NCBI GenBank assembly: GCA_025666215.1
Contig: CP102593.1
Location: 1,625,001-1,689,000 of the forward strand
Reading direction: 5' to 3'
Source of the DNA: Xanthomonas campestris pv. phormiicola
GTDB lineage: Bacteria; Pseudomonadota; Gammaproteobacteria; Xanthomonadales; Xanthomonadaceae
Length of the DNA stretch: 64,000 bases
The position numbers and the translations under genes were made by a program. Numbering within the stretch: the stretch's first letter is position 1; each line of letters starts with the position of its first letter. Below are positions 8,070 through 15,675 of this stretch, piece after piece. The notes beneath the pieces are model-generated. The model was not told the origin of the DNA, did no database searches, and saw nothing but the letters and a program-made list of their open reading frames with translations.

Positions 8070-8128
8070 AACAAAGGAGCCAGAGGAAATATCAATGTCA
8101 AACGCATATTTCCTCTGGCCCCTTTGTT
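8070..8128 (+). repeat. palindromic repeat, copy 2 (intact)
   Basis: Two 23-base arms (8070-8092 and 8106-8128) pair with a single mismatch around a 13-base loop containing TGTCAAACGC. It is the intact counterpart of 5595-5645. It lies between the start of the DUF3644 gene and a half attC site. Confidence 0.85.
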
Positions 8129-8155
8129 GGCGTCGGCTTGGACGAATTGTTAGGC
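8129..8155 (-). other. half of an integron attC site
   Basis: On the minus strand it reads GCCTAACAATTCGTCCAAGC, the conserved R''/L'' half of an attC. It begins at the stop codon of the AbiV-like gene, as in standard cassettes. The other half is not recognisable; the palindromic repeat at 8070-8128 occupies its place. Confidence 0.65.
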
Positions 8156-8818
8156 GGCAGGCCGGGAGACGAAGGCATAGATTGCTTCCTCTAGGCTGAT
8201 GTTGCCGCCTTTGATGCGCTCAAGATAGAACGGCGAGAAGTCTTCTTGCCCCATGATTTCCTGGATGTTGCTGCTGGACAGGGTGTAGAAGAAATCACTG
8301 GCTGCCGAAGTGGCCACTGGCTGCTTGTTCTCATGATGCTGCTGGGCCCGCGCTAGACAATGTCGGGCGAGCCGCACCGCGTCACGTGCGGCGACAGGCC
8401 GCACCAAGTCTTTTGGACTTTGAATCGAGCCATCCGCGAGAACGCCAGTATACATCGATGGCTCGCGGCCGCGGCGGAGGCTGCCCATAAGCTCAAGTGA
8501 TGTCTCAAGTGCCTCCTCCATGTTGTCTCGCGCCGTCAGGTTCAGCGCAGGTCCGAAGGCAGCGATGATCTTGGACTTGTGATCGAGAAGGTTGTTCCAA
8601 GTCTTCTTGAGTACTTGCCGATCGGCGAGGTTTCGACCTGCGGCACCGAATGCTAAGGCAGACTTGCCGATTTCCTCGATGCCCGCAACCGCAAGAAAAT
8701 AAGCGCGTGCGAAGTGTTCGGCACTTAGCAACGTTTGGGCCTCATCAACTAGCGCCGTGGCGTTATCGAGCGACGCGACCGAAAGCTTTACGAGCGTTTG
8801 CTTGTTGAGTTCTCTCAT
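8150..8818 (-). CDS. AbiV-family abortive infection protein
   Basis: A 222-residue protein starting MRELNKQTLVKLS. It shows the helical AbiV/HEPN layout: ALVDEAQTLLSAEHFARAYFLAVAGIEEIGK in the first 70 residues (only its order is quoted here), a central helical region, and RAQQHH, which could be the R-x4-H HEPN motif. AbiV of Lactococcus aborts phage infection by blocking late translation. The gene has the form of an integron cassette: the start lies 5 bases after a complete attC (8824-8912), its stop TAA is inside the next attC half, and there is no ribosome site. It may therefore depend on translation from upstream cassettes. A longer frame to 8989 would read through the attC and is rejected. 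Confidence 0.75.
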   Translation of the reverse strand: MRELNKQTLVKLSVASLDNATALVDEAQTLLSAEHFARAYFLAVAGIEEIGKSALAFGAAGRNLADRQVLKKTWNNLLDHKSKIIAAFGPALNLTARDNMEEALETSLELMGSLRRGREPSMYTGVLADGSIQSPKDLVRPVAARDAVRLARHCLARAQQHHENKQPVATSAASDFFYTLSSSNIQEIMGQEDFSPFYLERIKGGNISLEEAIYAFVSRPAA

Positions 8819-8823
8819 ATGCC

Positions 8824-8912
8824 GTCTAACACCTGAATTAAGCCGGCCCGCTCGATCAACTGCCCGCTCGTGGCCACAACGAAGCGGGCTCGGCTTGAAC
8901 GAATTGTTAGGC
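8824..8912 (-). other. complete integron attC site, 89 bp
   Basis: On the plus strand it starts GTCTAAC (8824-8830), has outer arms CTGAATTAAGCC / GGCTTGAACGAATT and ends GTTAGGC (8906-8912). The inner arms GGCCCGC / GCGGGCT pair. On the minus strand this is the canonical orientation following the leftward Imm45-like gene, whose TAA stop lies in the first core site. The length equals that of attC sites described in Xanthomonas chromosomal integrons. Confidence 0.88.
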
Positions 8913-9254
8913 TCCGCGCCCGATGCCCACGCCTGGCGGATAGTTGACGATAATCCGAACGTCAGTGACCGGACATGCTCCATAGACACGCCTCTGCCAG
9001 TTCTTTATGAGCCACGAGCGGGATATGGCTTGAACTCTACCCTTTGCTTTGGCTGAGGCGGGAAGGCTCCAAGAAGCCGCTCCTGCTTTGTAGCCCGTAG
9101 TCACAACCAGCGCAAAGCCGCTCGGCGATGACTCCGAAGATACAAGCATAAGATCAACCGGCGCCTCGTGAGGCCAATCGCTCTTCAGTAACCGGAAGAC
9201 CGAACCCCGCCACAGTTCTTCTTCCGGCCAATTGATCAACTTGCGCCATCTCAT
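8907..9254 (-). CDS. Imm45-family immunity protein in a cassette
   Basis: A 115-residue soluble protein. It matches Imm45: W-x-KLI near the N-terminus, RGSVFRLL, WPHEAPVDLML, VVTTGYKAG, then SRSWLIKNW and a C-terminal VRIIVNYPPG. Imm45 members are immunity proteins of polymorphic toxins. The gene ends inside attC 8824-8912, so it is a classic integron cassette gene. No partner toxin is visible nearby, as is common for orphan immunity genes. The start ATG at 9254 follows AGGCCCCTT, with no clear ribosome site. Confidence 0.75.
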   Translation of the reverse strand: MRWRKLINWPEEELWRGSVFRLLKSDWPHEAPVDLMLVSSESSPSGFALVVTTGYKAGAASWSLPASAKAKGRVQAISRSWLIKNWQRRVYGACPVTDVRIIVNYPPGVGIGRGA

Positions 9255-9569
9255 AAGGGGCCTAGCTACTATTCGACGACAAAATGGTGTGTAAAACAGG
9301 TGCGTAGCGCGCCGATACCGCTACCTTTCGGAGCAGCATGCATCGCAAATTCGATCTTTCGCCAGTCCCGCCGTCGCATAATCCCTGCGTCCAACCCCAC
9401 GGTCGTTCCCCAGTGCATCCCCGCACAAGGCCGACGCTATCACTTGTTGACGGCCGTCACAAGTTAAAGGCCGCTCGGCGTAACCGCCGGCCGCCTTAAT
9501 TTGTAGACAAGTTCTTTGATCCCGCGCCATCCAGATGTGCCGAATGGCGGGTTTTCTCGCGATGCGTTA
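9255..9569. other. intergenic stretch with a 34-bp palindromic repeat
   Basis: No gene is supported; a short leftward frame at 9321-9530 lacks a ribosome site and overlaps the repeat at 9432-9465. That repeat holds the stem ACTTGTTGACGG/CCGTCACAAGT. AGCTAGGCC just upstream of the Imm45-like start is repeated upstream of the DUF4375 gene. Confidence 0.55.
9432..9465. repeat. 34-bp palindromic repeat, copy A
   Basis: Begins CGACGCTATCACTTGT and ends GCCGTCACAAGTT, forming a hairpin. The same sequence with a few changes is at 10550-10583. Each copy lies about 130-180 bases upstream of a leftward accessory gene. Confidence 0.7.
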
Positions 9570-9978
9570 GTTACTCGGCGCACTCCAAACCTGCGCCTTA
9601 ACTCCCCGAACACTCGCATCCGCCGCGCTATCCAGATCGAACACGATCACGCTGTTCTCGCCTTTACGCTGCATCGGCGCCGGGAAATACAACGCCCGCT
9701 GCGGCCCGATGTTCCAATGCCGCCCAGGTTATGGCCGTTGGCCCAGGCGAAACCCTTACCAAACGCCTGCATATCAAGGAAGGTGTCGGTGGGCGTGCCG
9801 ATCTTGACGGTGCCGCGGCGGAAGGCGGGGCCGTCGGTGGTCCAGCCGATGAGCTTGCTCGGGTCGTCCATCGGTAGCGGGAAGGTCTGCCAGCCGGTCA
9901 GGGGCTTGCCGTCGAGCAGCACGGGGTCGACCAGGCCGACGCGGCCGTCGGCCAGGTGGACGCCGTAGTTGATCGGCC
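9570..9978 (-). pseudogene. decayed duplicate of the GH35 beta-galactosidase 3' end
   Basis: This stretch is nearly the same DNA as the last 0.42 kb of the GH35 gene (11216-11640). It encodes the same block: LLDGKPLTGWQTFPLPMDD, then GTVKIGTPTDTFLDMQAF. Relative to the intact gene it has a 9-base in-frame deletion near 9830, a one-base deletion near 9723 that breaks the frame, and no start. It marks a duplication junction: the 1.2 kb between the two copies carries the DUF4375 gene and a broken lipoprotein gene. Confidence 0.9.
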
Positions 9979-10010
9979 GCCGTTTTCTCTCAAAACGGGG
10001 GTAGGTTTAC

Positions 10011-10418
10011 TTAGCCAGAAGTCGCGAGATGGGCCGTGAGTAGAGCGGCAATGTCATCTGGATAACTCCAAAACTCTTCCTCTAGGGCGTCCCAAGCCGG
10101 AGCCGCGTCTTCGCTGATTTCTTCCAGGCGGCTTCGTCGCGCACTACTGTCGCCCGGCGGCCCCTCTTGGCCAAACTCGGTGTTGGCCAGTTCGACGATC
10201 TCGGCCATTCTGTTTGCTCCAATCGCGCGTAGCGCGCTCGGCGCCATCTTTGCCTGATCGCCGTAGGAGTTGAAATAGTATTGATCGAAGTCACCATTGT
10301 TCACGTCGGCTTCTAGGCCCCAGATGGTCACCAGAAGTCGATCGCAATCGCCAAGCGTGTCAAATCCATGATCTTGGAGCTTCTTTAAAGCAGCGTCAGT
10401 AAGCGACTCGACTTCCAT
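10011..10418 (-). CDS. DUF4375/DMP19-like protein
   Basis: A 135-residue, strongly acidic protein. The segment NNGDFDQYYFNSYGD followed by ALRAIGANRMAEIVELA fits the DUF4375 fold, which includes the DNA-mimic protein DMP19 of Neisseria. DMP19 mimics DNA by its negative surface and relieves repression by a transcription factor. Whether this member mimics DNA is inference from acidity. The gene lies between two copies of the GH35 3' end. A small hairpin CCGTTTT/AAAACGG follows the stop (9980-9998). AGCTAGGCC just precedes the start. Confidence 0.7.
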   Translation of the reverse strand: MEVESLTDAALKKLQDHGFDTLGDCDRLLVTIWGLEADVNNGDFDQYYFNSYGDQAKMAPSALRAIGANRMAEIVELANTEFGQEGPPGDSSARRSRLEEISEDAAPAWDALEEEFWSYPDDIAALLTAHLATSG

Positions 10419-10703
10419 GGCGGCCTAGCTTTTGAGTAAATTTATGTCAACGCATGGACGCAGCTTCCACGCCTTCCTGCAGCAGTTCGGCACCTTGGCC
10501 TGTCCGATCCTGTTGCGTCTTCCCTGCACAAACCCCTAGTTCCTGAGGTCGACGCTATCACTTGTGGAATGCCGTCACAAGTTCGGGTCGCCGGCGGAAC
10601 TGCCAGCGGAGAATGTCAGTGAGAGCGGTAGTGGCCGATGCCACCATCCAATGCCGGTCCAAGTTGTGGATGTTCGACCGAGTATCGGTGAGAAGGGACG
10701 CTT
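10419..10703. other. intergenic stretch with palindromic repeat copy B
   Basis: I see no gene here. The 34-bp palindrome at 10550-10583 is the second copy of 9432-9465. The rest is unremarkable sequence that could be the 5' region of the DUF4375 gene. Confidence 0.5.
10550..10583. repeat. 34-bp palindromic repeat, copy B
   Basis: CGACGCTATCACTTGT...GCCGTCACAAGTT, as in copy A at 9432-9465, with changes only in the loop side. Confidence 0.7.
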
Positions 10704-10726
10704 AACGCCTCGATTGGGCGTTTTTT
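10704..10726 (+). terminator. terminator-like hairpin, plus strand
   Basis: AACGCC pairs with GGCGTT around a 7-base loop and is followed by TTTT. No plus-strand gene precedes it, so it may be a relic or belong to an unseen RNA. Confidence 0.4.
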
Positions 10727-10730
10727 GGGC

Positions 10731-11118
10731 TCAGGGTGGCGTGCATTGCTGGTCTTGTGGTCCAGCAGCCAGCCTTTCTTGGCCTGTTGCAACGACAACC
10801 CTCTTTCTAAGCACGTCCATGCGTCTCACGAACTTTTCGTTCTCGAATGCAGCCATCCGGGCGTTGTAGCAAACCTCAATCTGGCCGGACTGCACTGTGA
10901 CCATGACTAGCACATGGCGTCCTGGTGCAGAAGAGTTCCGCTCCCTCTCGGTGAGAGCAGGAAAAGCCCTTGTCCATCGCATACTTGCGAACTGCGTCTA
11001 CCACCGATTTCCGGGCTTCTGGGGTGTCCGAAACAACGATCCTGCTCTCGAAGAATCCATCGCAGCCGGTGAGCGATATGGCTGCAGCGACGACAAGAAA
11101 TGGCACTTTCGGTCGCAT
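10731..11118 (-). pseudogene. lipoprotein gene with a frameshift
   Basis: The ATG at 11118 opens a lipoprotein signal peptide, MRPKVPFLVVAAAISLTGC, with a good lipobox (LTGC). The protein continues in this frame to about FCTRT (near 10920). The natural continuation (RHVLVMVTVQSGQIEVCYN and on to DQQCTPP) is in the neighbouring frame and ends at 10731. Joined, this makes about 129 residues. The one-base shift is either a real mutation or a sequencing error. The family is not recognised. It follows the GH35 gene in the same direction, outside the hydrolase set. Confidence 0.6.
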
Positions 11119-11215
11119 AAATCGTCGAACTCCTGGACTTATCGGTTGGAGAACGGTGGACGACCGAAATGCCGCGCCATCCGAATGCAGCGGATAGCGC
11201 AGCGCGCTGAGTGAC

Positions 11216-13069
11216 TCAACCGCCCGGCGTCGGCGTACTCCAAACCTGCCCCTTAACCCCACGCACCCTCGCATCCGCCGCACTATCCAGATCGAACACA
11301 ATCACACTGTTCTCGCCTTTCCGCTGCATCGGCGCCGGAAAATACAACGCCCGCTGCGGCCCGATGTTCCAATGTCGCCCCAGGTTATGGCCGTTGGCCC
11401 AGGCGAAGCCTTTGCCGAAGGCCTGCATGTCCAGGAAGGTGTCGGTGGGCGTGCCGATCTTGACGGTGCCGCGGTGGAAGGCGGGGCCGTCGACCTTGGC
11501 GGTGGTCCAGCCGGTGAGCTTGCTCGGGTCGTCCATCGGCAGCGGGAAGGTCTGCCAGCCGGTCAGCGGCTTGCCGTCGAGCAGGACCGGGTCGATCAGG
11601 CCGGCGCGGCCGTCGGCCAGGTGGGCGCCGTAGTTGATGCGGCCGCTGTTCTCCACCAGCACGTCGAGGGTGTGGGTGCCGGCGGGGATGTCCACGTCCA
11701 CGGCCACTTGCTGCAGGCGGCGCTCGGCGCTGCCGGCCAACTGGCGATCGACGTAGACGCGGGCGTAGTCGCGCACGTCGCCCAGGTACAGGCTGCCCTT
11801 GCGCGGGCCGGTGACGGTGGTGCGGTAGAGGATGTAGCCGTAGGCCTGGCCGTAGCGTTCCATCGGCTGCGGGGTGTCGGTGGTGGCGGCCGGCGCGGGC
11901 AGGTTGTCCCACAGCGAGGCGGATTCGCGCAGCGGGGTGGCCGGCAGCTCGGCGAAGCGGATCGGGGTGGGCAGGGCGGGCGGCTGCACGCCGGTGACGC
12001 GGGCGATGGTGTCGCGGAACAGGGCGAACTTGGGGGTGGGCCGGCCGGCTTCGTCCAGCACGGCGTCGTAGTCGTAGCTGGTGGTCTGCGGGACGTAGTG
12101 GTCGCTGGCGTTCTTCTGGAAGTTGGCGCCGTTCATGAAGCCGAAGCTGGTGCCGCCGACGAACATGTAGAGGTTCGCGGAATGGCCCTGGCGCAGGATC
12201 CATTCGAATTCGCTGGCCTGTTTGGCGGCATCGGTGTTGGCGTGTTTGTCGCCCCACTGGTCGAACCAGCCGGCCCAGTATTCGCCCACCATCTGCGGTT
12301 GGCCGGGGCGGAACTTGCTCAGGGTCTGGAACGCTTTTTCGGCGTCGCCGGGGCCGAAGTTCACCACGGCCAGGGTATCGGGCAGGGTGCCGTTGGCCAG
12401 CACGTCGGCGCCGTCGGCGGTGAACAGCAGGGCCTTGTCGAAGCCGGCCTTGACGAACATGGCGCGGTTGGCCTGCATGTAGACGTGGTCGTCGTCGTAG
12501 GAGCCGTATTCGTTCTCGACCTGGACGGCGATGATGGGGCCGCCGTTGCGGTTGAGCCTGGGCTTGACCTGCGCGGCGACGGCGTCGAGGTAGGCCTGGC
12601 TGGCGGCGAGGAAGCGCGGGTCCTGGCTGCGCACGCGCATGCCCGGTTCGGCGAACAGCCATGCCGGGTAGCCGCCGGCTTCCCATTCGGCGCACACGTA
12701 GGGGCCGGGGCGCAGGATCACGTTGAGGCCCTGCGCGGCGGCTTCGTCGATGAAGGCGGCCAGGTCGTTGTTGCCGCTGAAATCGAACTGGCCCTGGCGC
12801 GGTTCGACCAGGTTCCAGAACACGTAGGTCTCCACGGTGTTCAGGCCCATGGCGCGCGCTTTCTGCAGGCGGTCCTTCCAGTAGGCGCGCGGGATGCGCT
12901 GGAAGTGGATGGCGCCGGAGATGATCTGGTAGGGCTTGCCGTCGCGGGTGAACTGCGTGCCCTGGGTGGCGAAGGCGGGCCAGGGCGCGGTGGCGTGCGT
13001 CGGCTGTGCGGATGCCGGCAGGGACAGCAGGAGCGACAGGGCAAGGGCGGACAGGGAGTGGCGCAGCAT
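11216..13069 (-). CDS. GH35 beta-galactosidase of the N-glycan cluster
   Basis: A 617-residue secreted protein with a Sec signal peptide ending near ASAQ (residue 22). The GH35 TIM barrel spans about residues 30-350, with the acid/base Glu187 in VENEYG and the nucleophile Glu263 in VGEYW. C-terminal beta domains (from about 390) resemble BetaGal jelly rolls. In the X. campestris N-glycan system a GH35 enzyme removes the terminal beta-1,3-galactose of Lewis-a antennae, and that is the likely role here. It is the last gene of the leftward hydrolase set, separated from GH92 by a hairpin repeat. Its 3' end is duplicated at 9570-9978. Confidence 0.9.
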   Translation of the reverse strand: MLRHSLSALALSLLLSLPASAQPTHATAPWPAFATQGTQFTRDGKPYQIISGAIHFQRIPRAYWKDRLQKARAMGLNTVETYVFWNLVEPRQGQFDFSGNNDLAAFIDEAAAQGLNVILRPGPYVCAEWEAGGYPAWLFAEPGMRVRSQDPRFLAASQAYLDAVAAQVKPRLNRNGGPIIAVQVENEYGSYDDDHVYMQANRAMFVKAGFDKALLFTADGADVLANGTLPDTLAVVNFGPGDAEKAFQTLSKFRPGQPQMVGEYWAGWFDQWGDKHANTDAAKQASEFEWILRQGHSANLYMFVGGTSFGFMNGANFQKNASDHYVPQTTSYDYDAVLDEAGRPTPKFALFRDTIARVTGVQPPALPTPIRFAELPATPLRESASLWDNLPAPAATTDTPQPMERYGQAYGYILYRTTVTGPRKGSLYLGDVRDYARVYVDRQLAGSAERRLQQVAVDVDIPAGTHTLDVLVENSGRINYGAHLADGRAGLIDPVLLDGKPLTGWQTFPLPMDDPSKLTGWTTAKVDGPAFHRGTVKIGTPTDTFLDMQAFGKGFAWANGHNLGRHWNIGPQRALYFPAPMQRKGENSVIVFDLDSAADARVRGVKGQVWSTPTPGG

Positions 13070-13102
13070 GTTGGGTCTCTGGCGGTGGTGGTTGGGCGTT
13101 TT

Positions 13103-13170
13103 GTAGCAGCGGCTTCAGTCGCGACCGGGCGTTACGGGTAAGTTTCGGTCGCGGCTGAAGCCGCTGCTAC
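13103..13170. repeat. intergenic hairpin repeat between GH92 and GH35
   Basis: Two 24-base arms, GTAGCAGCGGCTTCAG... at 13103-13126 and its near complement at 13147-13170, around a 20-base loop. In mRNA it would form a long stem after the GH92 stop, which could protect upstream message or weaken read-through to GH35. Confidence 0.8.
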
Positions 13171-13186
13171 AGGGGCGTGGGGTGGA

Positions 13187-15529
13187 TCAAACGAAGGAGG
13201 GCGGCAGATCTTCCTTGGCTGCGCCGAAGGCGGGATTCGGCTTCGGGCCCATCTCCAGTTCCAGGGTGCCGCCGGCGGCGAGGTCGGCGTGGCGCAGCCA
13301 GCTGCGCGTATACGGCTTGCCGTTCCAGCGGGCGCGCTGGATGTAGACGTTGGCGGCGCTGTTGCCGTGGGCGACGACGCTCAGGGTGCGGCCGTTGCCG
13401 ACGTCGACGTCGGCGCGCTTGAACAGCGGGCTGCCGAGCACGTAGGTGGCGCTGACCGGGTCCACGGCGTAGAAGCCCAGGGCGCTGAGCACGAACCAGG
13501 CGCTCATCTGCCCGCAGTCCTCGTTGCCGGACAGGCCGTTGCGTGCGTCGTGGTATTGCTCGCGCAGCAGCCGCCGCACCATCGCCTGGGTCTTGTACGG
13601 TTGCCCGGCGTAGGCGAACAGGTAGGCGACGTGGTGGCTGGGTTCGTTGCCGTGCGCGTACTGGCCGACCATGCCGTCGATGTCCGGCGGCGCGTCGGCC
13701 GGCAGGTCGGAGCTGGTGGAGAACAGTTCGTCGAGCTTGGCGACGAAGCCGTCGCGGCCGCCGAACAGCTCCATGTAGCCGTACAGGTCGTGCTGGTTGA
13801 GGAAGGTGGCCTGCCAGGCGTTGGACTCGGTGAAATCGCGCCATTTCGTGATGTGGCCCATCGCGCGCGGATCGAACGGCGCGGCCCAGTCGCCGTTGCT
13901 CAGCCGCGGCTGCACGAAGCCGCTCTTGCGGTTGAACACGTTGCGGTAGTTGCGCGAGCGTTCGCGCAAGGCGCTCGCTTCCTTGGTGGCGCCGGCGGCC
14001 TGCGCCAGGTGCGCCACCGCCCAGTCGTCGTAGGCGTATTCGAGGGTGCGGCTGACCGCTTCGTCGACGGTGTCGCTGGGGATGTAGCCGCGCTTGCGGT
14101 ATTCGTCCAGGCCGTGTGTGGTGTCGTCCATCGCGCGCTTGCGGTAGGCGGGCCAGGCGGCGGCGTAGTCGATACCGGTGAAGCCCTTGGCGTGCGCTTC
14201 GGCCAGCACCACGGCGGAGTGGTAGCCGATCATGCAGCCGGTTTCGACGCCTTGCAGCGGCCAGATGCCGACGCCGTCCGGGCATTCGTTGGCGCCGCGC
14301 ACCAGGCACTGCACCAGGTCGGGCACGCGTTCCGGTTGCACCAGGGTCAGCAAGGGATGCAGCGCGCGGTAGGTGTCCCACAGCGAGTAGGTGCTGTAGT
14401 TGTGGTAGCCGGCGGGCGCCTGGTGCACCTTCAAATCCATGCCGCGGTAGCGGCCATCGGTGTCGCTGAACAGGGTCGGCGCGAGCAGGCTGTGGTACAG
14501 GCCGGTGTAGAAGATGCGCTGCTGCGCGTCGTCGTCGCTGTCGATGCGCACCCGCGCCAGTTCCTTCTCCCACGCGGCCACGGCGGCGGCGTGTACGCGC
14601 GCGAAATCGAAGTCGGGCAGTTCGGTGTCGAGGTTGGCCAGGGCGTTGTCGGCGCTGACCGCGGAGATGCCGACCTTGACCAGCAGCGGCGCGTCGGCGG
14701 CGTCGGGGTAGTGCAGCGCCACCTTCAGGTGGGTGCCGTCGGCCTGGTGCGCGCCGGCGGCCAGCGGCTGGTCTTCGGAATAGAGCTGGGCCTTGGCGAA
14801 CGGCCGCGACAGGCGCATGGCGAAGTAGATGTAGCGGCCCGGCGCCCACTGGTACACGCGGCGCCCGCCGGTTAGGGTGCGCGCATCGACGATGCGCAGT
14901 TGCGCGTCGCTGACCCGGGTGGCGATCTCCGGCTTGTCCTGCATGCCGTGGCACAGGTCCAGCAGCAGATGCGCCGGCTTGCCCTTGGGGAAGTGGTAGC
15001 GGTGCAGGCCGGCGCGCGCGGTGGCGGTCAGCTCGGCGTGCACGCCGCTGTCCTTCAGGCGCACCCGGTAGTAGCCGGGCGAGGCGGCTTCGTCGGCATG
15101 GTCGTAGCGCGAGCGGTAGCCGGCGTCCGGATCCTCCAGCGTGCCGGGGACCAGCTTGACCTCGCCGGTGGCCGGCACGACCAGGAAATCGAGCAGGTCG
15201 CCGACGCCGGTGCCGGACAGGTGGGTGTGCGAGAAGCCCATGATCGAGCCGTCGGACTCATGGTAGCCGGAGCACGCATCCCACACTGCGTTGTAGGTGT
15301 CCGGGCTCAACTGCACCATGCCGAACGGCAGCGTGGCGCCGGGGAAGGTGTGGCCGTGGCCGCCGGTGCCGATGAACACGTCGACGTGGCGGGTGAGCTC
15401 GGCCTTGGCGCGCGCGTCGGCGGGCAGCGCGTAGCTGCCGGCGCGCGCCTGCGCCAGGCGGGCGATGCCGCTGCTGCCGAACAGGGCCAGGGCGATGGCG
15501 CCCTGCAGGAAACCGCGTCGTGTGGCCAT
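13187..15529 (-). CDS. GH92 alpha-mannosidase of the N-glycan cluster
   Basis: A 780-residue protein. The N-terminus MATRRGFLQG followed by a hydrophobic stretch is a twin-arginine (Tat) signal. Conserved GH92 features include HVDVFIGTGGHGHTFPGA near residue 45, GYHESDGSIMGFSHTHLSG near 90, LWDTYRALHPL near 380, and GNEDCGQMSAW near 670. GH92 enzymes are Ca2+-dependent exo-alpha-mannosidases; in this pathway one trims alpha-mannose from N-glycan antennae. The start at 15529 follows GAGG at 8 bases. A much longer frame to 16801 runs through a repeat and the next gene and is rejected. Confidence 0.92.
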   Translation of the reverse strand: MATRRGFLQGAIALALFGSSGIARLAQARAGSYALPADARAKAELTRHVDVFIGTGGHGHTFPGATLPFGMVQLSPDTYNAVWDACSGYHESDGSIMGFSHTHLSGTGVGDLLDFLVVPATGEVKLVPGTLEDPDAGYRSRYDHADEAASPGYYRVRLKDSGVHAELTATARAGLHRYHFPKGKPAHLLLDLCHGMQDKPEIATRVSDAQLRIVDARTLTGGRRVYQWAPGRYIYFAMRLSRPFAKAQLYSEDQPLAAGAHQADGTHLKVALHYPDAADAPLLVKVGISAVSADNALANLDTELPDFDFARVHAAAVAAWEKELARVRIDSDDDAQQRIFYTGLYHSLLAPTLFSDTDGRYRGMDLKVHQAPAGYHNYSTYSLWDTYRALHPLLTLVQPERVPDLVQCLVRGANECPDGVGIWPLQGVETGCMIGYHSAVVLAEAHAKGFTGIDYAAAWPAYRKRAMDDTTHGLDEYRKRGYIPSDTVDEAVSRTLEYAYDDWAVAHLAQAAGATKEASALRERSRNYRNVFNRKSGFVQPRLSNGDWAAPFDPRAMGHITKWRDFTESNAWQATFLNQHDLYGYMELFGGRDGFVAKLDELFSTSSDLPADAPPDIDGMVGQYAHGNEPSHHVAYLFAYAGQPYKTQAMVRRLLREQYHDARNGLSGNEDCGQMSAWFVLSALGFYAVDPVSATYVLGSPLFKRADVDVGNGRTLSVVAHGNSAANVYIQRARWNGKPYTRSWLRHADLAAGGTLELEMGPKPNPAFGAAKEDLPPSFV

Positions 15530-15594
15530 GGTGCTGTCCTCGATAGATGCAGCGGAGAGGTTGAGGTCTGGGAACTGCGGTAGGGCGGGCTGTT

Positions 15595-15658
15595 GTGGAA
15601 GGGACTTCAGGCCCGACGCTTTCTCGGTAATGCCCGTCGGGACTGCAGTCCCTCCCGC
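15595..15658. repeat. GGGACTTCAG-type palindrome between GH125 and GH92
   Basis: Arms at 15595-15617 and 15636-15658 pair imperfectly (GGGACTTCAGGCCCGAC / GTCGGGACTGCAGTCCC). It is the same family as 19889-19955. Confidence 0.8.
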
Positions 15659-15675
15659 AAGGAGCCGCGAGCGGA

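Noticed and set aside
9321..9530. 69-codon leftward frame
   Set aside because: No ribosome site, no homology, and it covers the palindromic repeat.
11372..13141. Long plus-strand frame over GH35
   Set aside because: A mirror of GC-rich coding on the other strand; rich in Val/Gly/Ala without motifs.
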